A stretch of DNA of 5,799 nucleotides, taken from positions 1 to 5,799 of the forward strand of contig JBBRLA010000566.1 in NCBI GenBank assembly GCA_038231615.1, read 5' to 3'. Position 1 is the stretch's first letter; the number at the start of each line of letters is the position of its first letter. Of the stretch, positions 1 through 4,531 are shown one piece after another. The translations under genes were made by a program, and so were the position numbers. The notes beneath the pieces are model-generated. The model had not been told where the DNA came from, ran no database searches, and worked only from the letters and a program-made list of their open reading frames with translations. This DNA is from JBBRLA01 sp038231615. GTDB taxonomy: Bacteria; Myxococcota_A; Polyangia; Palsa-1104; JAEUJZ01.

Positions 1-270
1 GACCCGGCCAGTGTGCAGACCATGGTTCAACGTAAAGCCTGGCTGGAGAACGCTGATAAGTCGATCGTGTTCTGCTTCACGCCCAAGCATGCAAGCTGGC
101 TCAACCCTATCGAGATCTGGTTTGGGGTCCTGGCGCGCAAGGCTCTGCGTCGCGGTTCGTTTTCATCACTGGATGAGCTACGCACCAGGCTCAACGCCTT
201 TATCGAGTACTACAATGAGAAGATGGACACTCCTTACAAGCTGCGCCAGCTCAAGAAAAGAGCTGCTTGA
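1..270 (+). CDS. IS630-family transposase, C-terminal fragment (DDE_3 type), cut by the window start
   Basis: Reading frame 1 is open from the first base to TGA at 268-270 and gives 89 residues; the true start is upstream of the window. The segment TPKHASWLNPIEIWF (about 79-123) is the signature around the third catalytic residue of IS630-type DDE transposases; the Glu is encoded at 112-114. It is followed by the usual family tail: a basic helix (ARKALRRGSF) and FIEYYNEKMDTPYK near the C-terminus. The two catalytic aspartates would lie upstream, so intactness of the whole enzyme cannot be judged, but the visible part has no frameshift or internal stop. The enzyme cuts and joins IS ends at TA targets. 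The gene points towards the kinase gene and stops 39 bases before the kinase stop codon. Family assignment is confident; the individual IS name is not recognised. Confidence 0.9.
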   Translation, partial: DPASVQTMVQRKAWLENADKSIVFCFTPKHASWLNPIEIWFGVLARKALRRGSFSSLDELRTRLNAFIEYYNEKMDTPYKLRQLKKRAA

Positions 271-310
271 GCCATCCGTTCAGTGACTCAGGATTTCCGC
301 AGCGCACCAC
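1..310 (+). mobile_element. Right-hand part of an IS630-family insertion sequence (5' part outside window)
   Basis: The transposase C-terminus at 1-270 shows that the window starts inside an IS630-family element. Elements of this family usually end a short distance after the transposase stop and insert at a TA dinucleotide. A TA lies at 311-312, inside CTAG (310-313) and inside an 8-nt palindrome (308-315), so I take this as the most likely right boundary. The left end is outside the window, so terminal inverted repeats and the TA duplication cannot be matched, and the right boundary is an inference. Base composition of 1-300 is visibly less GC-rich than the genes to its right, consistent with acquired DNA. 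Confidence 0.6.
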
Positions 311-318
311 TAGTGCGC
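302..318. other. Short GC-rich inverted repeat between convergent genes
   Basis: GCGCAC (302-307) and GTGCGC (313-318) are exact inverted copies around a 5-base loop, so RNA from either strand could form a 6-bp hairpin. It covers the kinase stop codon (310-312) and lies 32 bases after the transposase stop. No T-run follows on either strand, so it is not a typical intrinsic terminator. It may be a weak bidirectional transcription stop or part of the IS end. Confidence 0.35.
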
Positions 319-2013
319 GAGCGGCGCTGGTGCCGGTTCGGCGCCGCGGGGGAATTCCGGCGTCGTCATCCCGTGCGTCGTGCGTCGTCGCTCCCATCGG
401 TAGGCCAGCGTCCCCGTCGCGAACACGACGCCCGCCCCCAGCCCCACGCAGAGCACCGCCACGATCAGCCTCCGATAGGTCCCCGGCGGGGTTATCAGTT
501 CCGCCGGCCGACGGAGGTCCGTCAGGCTGAGCGGCTCGGGCTTCATCACCGTCACCCGCGCCCCCTCCCGCGGCGTGTCGTCCACCAGGGTGTGGAAGGG
601 CAGCCTGCCTCGCGGCCCGTCGTCCTTCTGATCCTGCATCGCCTGCCGGCCCGCGGCCGGCTCTGTCTCGGAGTACTCCAGCAGCGTCGGCAGGCTGGCG
701 ATCCTCTCCTCATCCCCCTCGGCGATCGACACCAGGATCGCAAAGTGCGGAGGCCGCGCCGCTCTTTGTCCCTGCGCCGGCCCCTGTCCCATCGCCACAC
801 CCTGGCTCCGTACCGGCCCGGTATCCTGGTCCTGCACGGGCCCATCCGGCCCCGGCAGCGTCCCCAGTTCCTCCTCGTCTGCGGGCAGCGCCACCATCTC
901 GACCTCGACGTCGGGCTCCGGCACCGACACCCGCACGGTGATCAGCACCTCGCGGTCCTGTGCGTCGGACAGGCGCTCCGCTACCTCGGCGGCGTCCGCC
1001 GGGCGCAGCGCCGGGTCCTTGGCCAGCATCGAGGTCACCAGCCCCTGCAAGATCGGCGAGAACCAGCGATCCGGCGCCCACGTCGAGAGCAGGGGAGGGG
1101 GCTCGTTCAGGTGCATCGCCATCACCTGCAGCGGGTCCTCGGCGTCGTAGGGGTATACCCCGGTGCACAGTTCGAAAAGGATCAGCCCCAGGGAGTAGAC
1201 GTCCCCCCGGGGATCGGGGCGGAAGTTCCGCTGCAGGCGCTCCGGCGGCAGGTAGCGGATGCTGTGCAAAAGCTGTTTCAGGTCGAGCTGCCCCACCCCG
1301 GTCACGTCAGTGTCCAGGCTGCTGTCCAGAAGGCGCGCCCCGCCGAAATCGAAGACCTTGACGTGCTCGTCGCCGCCGCTCGATTCGGACCCCGGCGCCG
1401 GCCCTCGGCATAGGAAGATGTTTCCCGGGTGCAGCTTCCGGTGGACCACCCCCTTGTCGTGGGCCGCCGCCATCCCGGCGACAATCTCCTGGAACAGACG
1501 CAGCGCCCGCTGCGGCGGGATCGGCCCGTCCTTGCCGTCCCGATCCAGCGCCACCCGCAGGGTCTCGCCAGAGATCAGCTCGGTCACCAGGTAGCACTGC
1601 CCGGTCGGCGAGAAGCCGAAGTCATGCACGGTGATGGCGTTCGGGTGGTTGATGCGGCATGCCGCCCGCGCCTCCCGCTGGAAGCGCTTCACGCTGGCGT
1701 CGTCGTGGATCAGCGACTCTCGCAGGAGCTTCACCGCCACCTCGCGCCCGGTGGCCTCCTGCCGGGCGCGGTACACCCTGCCGGTGCCGCCCTCGCCGAT
1801 CAGCTCTTCCAGGGTGTAGCGCCCGTCCAGGCGGTGGCCGATAAAGGGGTCTGTGGTCGCCGCGACGGCAGGGGCCGGGCCGATGCTGCGGATCGGCTCG
1901 CTCGGATGATGGGAGTCGGCGGCGGACTTGGGAGAAGGTCCCGGCACCAAGATGAAAGCCTCCACTTCAGGGGCCAACATGGACACTCTGGGGGCAGACC
2001 AAGCGCTTCGCAA
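310..2013 (-). CDS. Membrane-anchored Hanks-type Ser/Thr protein kinase homologue, probable pseudokinase (HRD to HRK)
   Basis: The product is 567 residues. After an N-terminal lead (1-64) comes a PknB-like kinase domain, about 66-350: glycine loop GEGGTGRV (73-80), VAVK lysine K95, helix-C Glu E114, catalytic loop HRKLHPGN (191-198), DFG (222-224), PPE (256-258), DVYSLG (271-276) and the conserved Arg R337. The catalytic aspartate of HRD is Lys193 and the usual DLKP lysine is His195, whereas K95, E114, N198 and D222, which bind ATP and metal, remain. The N198-to-D222 distance is 24 residues against 13 in PKA and PknB, a Ser/Gly-rich insert. Residues 360-515 are an acidic, Gln/Pro/Gly-rich linker. 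One membrane segment (about 515-537) is followed by only about 30 residues, so there is no sensor domain. The start is TTG at 2013, chosen because AGGAGG lies 5 nt upstream; the internal ATG at 1980 has no comparable site. It lies downstream of the lipoprotein gene, probably in one operon. The fold is certain; loss of phosphotransfer is inferred. Confidence 0.92.
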   Translation of the reverse strand: MRSAWSAPRVSMLAPEVEAFILVPGPSPKSAADSHHPSEPIRSIGPAPAVAATTDPFIGHRLDGRYTLEELIGEGGTGRVYRARQEATGREVAVKLLRESLIHDDASVKRFQREARAACRINHPNAITVHDFGFSPTGQCYLVTELISGETLRVALDRDGKDGPIPPQRALRLFQEIVAGMAAAHDKGVVHRKLHPGNIFLCRGPAPGSESSGGDEHVKVFDFGGARLLDSSLDTDVTGVGQLDLKQLLHSIRYLPPERLQRNFRPDPRGDVYSLGLILFELCTGVYPYDAEDPLQVMAMHLNEPPPLLSTWAPDRWFSPILQGLVTSMLAKDPALRPADAAEVAERLSDAQDREVLITVRVSVPEPDVEVEMVALPADEEELGTLPGPDGPVQDQDTGPVRSQGVAMGQGPAQGQRAARPPHFAILVSIAEGDEERIASLPTLLEYSETEPAAGRQAMQDQKDDGPRGRLPFHTLVDDTPREGARVTVMKPEPLSLTDLRRPAELITPPGTYRRLIVAVLCVGLGAGVVFATGTLAYRWERRRTTHGMTTPEFPRGAEPAPAPLAH

Positions 2014-2018
2014 GGCAT

Positions 2019-2024
2019 CCTCCT
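2019..2024 (-). promoter_or_regulatory. Shine-Dalgarno site of the kinase gene (supports the TTG start)
   Basis: On the minus strand AGGAGG is followed by 5 bases and then TTG (2013-2011), which opens the kinase frame. An ATG overlapping the spacer at 2018-2016 is in another frame and too close to the site to be used. This is the best ribosome binding site near the kinase N-terminus. Confidence 0.7.
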
Positions 2025-2038
2025 GTGCGCTCTATTTC

Positions 2039-2066
2039 GGGATCGGGGATGCAAGGCCCCGACCCC
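2039..2066 (-). promoter_or_regulatory. Strong hairpin in the leader between lipoprotein and kinase genes
   Basis: On the minus strand GGGGTCGGGG (2066-2057) can pair with CCCCGATCCC (2048-2039) across an 8-base loop. The stem is 10 bp, with one G-U wobble and nine Watson-Crick pairs. It ends 14 bases before the kinase Shine-Dalgarno site. GAAATAGAG follows the stem instead of a U-run, so it is not a standard intrinsic terminator. It could act as an mRNA stabiliser or processing site, an attenuator, or a control on kinase translation. The pairing is visible in the sequence; the role is inferred. Confidence 0.5.
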
Positions 2067-2082
2067 ACATGCCCAGGGGTCG
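2060..2082 (-). promoter_or_regulatory. Alternative hairpin overlapping the stronger one
   Basis: On the minus strand CGACCCC (2082-2076) pairs with GGGGTCG (2066-2060), a 7-bp stem with a 9-base loop, starting 3 bases after the lipoprotein stop codon. Its 3' arm is part of the 5' arm of the hairpin at 2039-2066, so the two structures exclude each other, as in attenuator or anti-attenuator pairs. No regulator or ligand is suggested by the sequence. Confidence 0.4.
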
Positions 2083-2085
2083 AGA

Positions 2086-4053
2086 TTACTTGTTCCCGGA
2101 AAGGTCGCGGCGCAACACCGATCCGCCGCTGCCTACTGCCAGCAGGCTGGTCCCGCCTTGCGCTAGCCCGGATAGGTTGCTGGTGGCCAGGGTCGGCTCC
2201 ACCGTCCAGGTGCCATCGGCGACGCGGTGCGCCGCGAAGCCGCCGCCGCCCACGGCCCACAGGTCCTTGCCGATCGCCAAAAGCGCGGTCAGGTTGGCGC
2301 CGCCCTGGGGAATGACGCTCTTTTTCCAGCTTGCTCCGGTCATGCCGGTGGGGGCGGTGCGGGCCATCACGGTGCCGCGGGTGCCCGCCGCATAAAAATC
2401 GCCGCCGGACACCGCCAGGGAATACAGTTCGACGTCCTGGGCCAGGCCCTCCCCCTCGACGGTCCAGCCGGCGTTGCCGCGGTGCAAGATGGCGCCGCGG
2501 GTGCCGACGGCAAGGACGTCGCTGTCGTTGCCATTCACCGAGAAGAGCGCCTCGGAGAGGTCAGGGGTGATCGTCTCCTGGGTCCAGGTGGCGCCGTTTT
2601 TGTGGTAGATGACGGCCAGCTCCTCGGCCGCGCCGGTCACGGTACTGCCGACGGCGTAGACATCGACGCTGGCGCCGGCCCTGTGCAGCCACACCCCGCG
2701 CAGGTCGGCGGGACGGGCGGCGCCGTCGATCTTCTCTGGCTGCCAGCCCTTGTCAGCGGTCTTGTGCAGGACCGTTCCGGCTAGGCCGACGGCGTAGGCC
2801 TCTTCGGCAAGGGCGGATACCGAGAGAAGCGGCTGGCCCAGGCCGGTGGGGGCATAGTCCACCGCCCACACAGCGGCGTCGCCGGTGCCGCTGCGCTTGA
2901 GGATGCGCCCGTCCTGGCCCACGGCGTAGGCCCCGGTGTCGGTGGTGCTGATGGCGGAGAGGGTGGCGATGCTGACCTGGGTGGTGGGGTAGCCGAGCTT
3001 CCAGGCGTCGCCGTCCTGTGGGCCGCGGCGCAGGAGGGTCCCGGCCTCGCCCGCTGCCCAGGAGCCGCCGATCCCGCCGGTCGCCGCGGCGCTGCCCGAG
3101 AAGAGCAGCCCGGGGGCGACCTTGGCCCCGGCATTGTCGACCGCCCAGCCGGTCTTGCTGCGGCGCAGGATGGTCCCGTCCATGGCGGCGGCGTAGACCG
3201 ACGAGGCGGTGACCCACACCGCGCGCAGTTCGGCCCGGGTCAGGGCCGGGCCCTGGCCGGGGTGCTCGACGGTCCAGGTGGCCTTGACCGGGTCGCGGCG
3301 CAGCACCCTGCCGGCCACGCCGACGGCGTAGATCGAGCCGTCGGCATCGGCGGCCACGCTGTTCAGGTCCTCGGCGGTGACGCCGTCGCCCTCGATGTCA
3401 AAGGGGCCGTTCTGCTGGTGGAGGATCCTGCCGCCGCTGCCGACCAGGTAGACGTCGTTCCCCAGGACCACGGCGCCTCGAATGGCGGCGGCGGCGCCCA
3501 TGCCGGGGAGCTTGCTGCTCTGGAAGTCGGTGCCGGTGCGGGTCCACAGGAGGTTTTCTTGCCCGGCGGCGTAGACGGTGTCGCCCTTTTGCCATACCGC
3601 ATAAAGCGGGGTGATGCCCACGAGCTGGGCGGTGTAGCTGCCGTTCTGCCCGTGCAGGACGATGCCGCCGTCGCCGACGGCCCACAGGCTGGCGGAGGTG
3701 CCGGTCAGCGCCCGCAGGGTGTTCTGGGTCAGGCCCACCGCCTCGCGGGTGCCGGCGGCGTCGGTCAGGTGTACCAGGGCGCCCTGGTCCCCGGCGGCGT
3801 AGGTGTCGGCGCCAGTGGCGCGGATGGCGTAGAGGTTGTTGCCCTGGGGCCGGGGGTGCTCGAAGTTCCAGACGGTGGAGACCGGGGGCGGGGCCTTTGG
3901 CTGGGCCAGATCGCCTGGGTTCAGGTCGCCCCGGCCGCCGCCGTCCATGGGCTGGGTCGTACCCTTGTCGCTACAGCCGGACTGGGCCAGCGTGCCCAGG
4001 CCGCCCAGCCCGAATGTACACAGGACCAACCCGAGACGTGCTGCCAGATGCAT
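2086..4053 (-). CDS. Secreted lipoprotein with 14 beta-propeller-type [YWL]xxG repeats
   Basis: The frame opens with ATG at 4071, but that codon overlaps an AAGGAG site (4068-4063) placed 9 nt before a second ATG at 4053. I choose 4053, giving 655 residues. The N-terminus is a lipoprotein signal: Arg at residue 6, a hydrophobic stretch LGLVLCTFGLGGLG (7-20), then LAQSGC with Cys27 the likely lipidated residue. Ser at +2 favours the outer membrane by the E. coli rule; the lipobox is atypical because Gln sits at -3. A Gly/Pro-rich linker (about 31-58) follows. The rest is 14 units of about 37-48 residues, each carrying [YWL]AVGxxGxxL followed by a basic residue, often with WTVE later in the unit, as in BNR/Ycf48-like propellers. 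The motifs start near residues 85, 124, 161, 202, 242, 287, 332, 376, 420, 466, 514, 554, 599 and 638. No enzymatic motif was seen; binding of a partner or glycan is the usual role of such folds. It lies upstream of the kinase gene. The family name is uncertain, the architecture is clear. Confidence 0.85.
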   Translation of the reverse strand: MHLAARLGLVLCTFGLGGLGTLAQSGCSDKGTTQPMDGGGRGDLNPGDLAQPKAPPPVSTVWNFEHPRPQGNNLYAIRATGADTYAAGDQGALVHLTDAAGTREAVGLTQNTLRALTGTSASLWAVGDGGIVLHGQNGSYTAQLVGITPLYAVWQKGDTVYAAGQENLLWTRTGTDFQSSKLPGMGAAAAIRGAVVLGNDVYLVGSGGRILHQQNGPFDIEGDGVTAEDLNSVAADADGSIYAVGVAGRVLRRDPVKATWTVEHPGQGPALTRAELRAVWVTASSVYAAAMDGTILRRSKTGWAVDNAGAKVAPGLLFSGSAAATGGIGGSWAAGEAGTLLRRGPQDGDAWKLGYPTTQVSIATLSAISTTDTGAYAVGQDGRILKRSGTGDAAVWAVDYAPTGLGQPLLSVSALAEEAYAVGLAGTVLHKTADKGWQPEKIDGAARPADLRGVWLHRAGASVDVYAVGSTVTGAAEELAVIYHKNGATWTQETITPDLSEALFSVNGNDSDVLAVGTRGAILHRGNAGWTVEGEGLAQDVELYSLAVSGGDFYAAGTRGTVMARTAPTGMTGASWKKSVIPQGGANLTALLAIGKDLWAVGGGGFAAHRVADGTWTVEPTLATSNLSGLAQGGTSLLAVGSGGSVLRRDLSGNK

Positions 4054-4062
4054 GTTCCCGCG

Positions 4063-4068
4063 CTCCTT
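4063..4068 (-). promoter_or_regulatory. Shine-Dalgarno site of the lipoprotein gene (decides the start)
   Basis: AAGGAG on the minus strand lies 9 bases before ATG at 4053-4051. The longer frame would start at 4071, immediately in front of this site, and would add MKERGN, residues encoded by the ribosome binding site itself. The shorter start also gives a more usual signal peptide. Confidence 0.7.
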
Positions 4069-4088
4069 CATTACAGCCAGACGCGTGC

Positions 4089-4117
4089 ATCGTACTCACA
4101 CTTCCCGTACATGGCCA
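4089..4117 (-). promoter_or_regulatory. Candidate sigma70-type promoter for the lipoprotein-kinase operon
   Basis: On the minus strand TGGCCA (4117-4112; 4 of 6 matches to TTGACA) and TACGAT (4094-4089; 4 of 6 matches to TATAAT) are separated by 17 bases. Transcription would start near 4082, about 30 nt before the chosen ATG. Spacing and position fit well, but the hexamers are only moderate matches and GC-rich genomes give such hits by chance. Confidence 0.35.
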
Positions 4118-4350
4118 GCCCGACTCTTCCCGGGTGGGTCTTTCTGGCCTACGTCCGCGGGAGCGTTGAGGATCCGCGGCCTTGCCGGATGCGGTGGGGA
4201 GGGCCGGATGTAGGGTCGCTTGCGTTCCGCGCAGGAAGGGATCGAAAATATCCCGGGGAGCGGCCGGGGCGTTTCGCCACGGTCGCGATGCGATTGTTGT
4301 TGGGGGGCCGGCGGCGATCGGGGTCATTGGGCATTTGTATACGAACGGCG

Positions 4351-4365
4351 CTGCGCTGCGCTGCG
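4351..4365 (+). repeat. Three tandem CTGCG units
   Basis: CTGCG is repeated three times in direct succession, preceded by GCG (4348-4350) and followed by TG. It is in non-coding DNA upstream of the peptidase gene. Such a short repeat may vary by slippage, but nothing else here points to a function. Confidence 0.5.
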
Positions 4366-4383
4366 TGCTATCGACGGGCACAA

Positions 4384-4404
4384 TGGCCCCGGTGGTGCTA
4401 TAAG
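4384..4404 (+). promoter_or_regulatory. Candidate promoter of the peptidase gene (sigma54-like -24/-12, or extended -10)
   Basis: Two readings overlap. TGGCCC at 4384-4389 and GTGCT at 4395-4399 place GG and GC exactly 10 bases apart, as in sigma54 promoters (TGGCAC-N5-TTGCW), with 3 mismatches at the defined positions. Alternatively TGCTATAAG (4396-4404) matches an extended -10 element (TGnTATAAT) with one mismatch and no good -35. Either would start transcription near 4410, leaving about 120 nt of leader. I cannot decide between them from sequence alone. Confidence 0.35.
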
Positions 4405-4522
4405 CCAATCGAGCGGCATTCTCTTGCGCTGACGGAGGTTTGCGTCTTCGCCAGCGTGGTCATGGCCAGCCAGCCGGCGTTTCGTCTCGGTCGTCGTCAC
4501 CGGATCGCCAGGGCTCTTCGTT

Positions 4523-4531
4523 GAAGGAAGG
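4523..4531 (+). promoter_or_regulatory. Shine-Dalgarno region of the M1 peptidase gene
   Basis: GAAGGAAGG directly precedes ATG at 4532. Its first purine block (GAAGGA, 4523-4528) is 3 bases from the ATG, rather close. The same region is 9 bases from GTG at 4541 (codon 4 of the same frame), which is therefore a possible alternative start. Both leave the signal peptide intact. Confidence 0.5.

Larger units (their letters stand above)
4072..4531. other. Divergent intergenic region without a convincing gene
   Basis: Frames that cross this stretch are extensions of antisense shadows or short Arg-rich peptides with no family motif, so I see no protein gene. It must hold the promoters of both divergent transcription units. 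Visible elements are the minus-strand promoter candidate at 4089-4117, an 11-base exact repeat near each edge (4110-4120 and 4461-4471), a small hairpin with an A/T-rich loop (GGGAT 4238-4242, ATCCC 4250-4254), three tandem CTGCG units (4351-4365) and a plus-strand promoter candidate at 4384-4404. It has more A/T-rich patches (for example 4243-4251 and 4334-4342) than the flanking genes, as expected of regulatory DNA. No tRNA or known riboswitch was recognised. Confidence 0.6.

Noticed and set aside
283..1413. Long plus-strand open frame (376 codons) antisense to the kinase gene
   Set aside because: It is very Arg/Pro/His-rich with no family motif, and lies opposite a well-supported kinase domain. 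Such frames are expected in GC-rich DNA opposite real genes.
2039..2066. Intrinsic terminator after the lipoprotein gene
   Set aside because: The stem is strong, but GAAATAGAG follows it on the minus strand and no T-run is present on either side, so I list it only as a hairpin.
2014..2085. Separate promoter for the kinase gene in the 72-nt gap
   Set aside because: TTGCAT on the minus strand resembles a -35 only weakly and no -10 lies at a suitable distance; read-through from the lipoprotein promoter is more likely.
1429..2166. Plus-strand open frame of 245 codons over the kinase N-terminus
   Set aside because: Composition is typical of an antisense shadow and it runs across the kinase-lipoprotein gap without any recognisable domain or ribosome binding site.
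4069..4071. ATG at 4071 as start of the lipoprotein gene
   Set aside because: It sits directly in front of the AAGGAG site that serves the ATG at 4053, and has no Shine-Dalgarno sequence of its own.
3262..4524. Plus-strand open frame of 420 codons ending just before the peptidase gene
   Set aside because: It is antisense to the repeat lipoprotein for most of its length (Gly/Ala/Val-rich mirror of the repeats) and then drifts through the intergenic region with no domain.
4462..4524. Short 20-codon Arg-rich frame ending 7 bases before the peptidase ATG, a possible leader peptide
   Set aside because: No good ribosome binding site precedes its ATG and it is only the tail of a longer shadow frame; chance is the simpler explanation.
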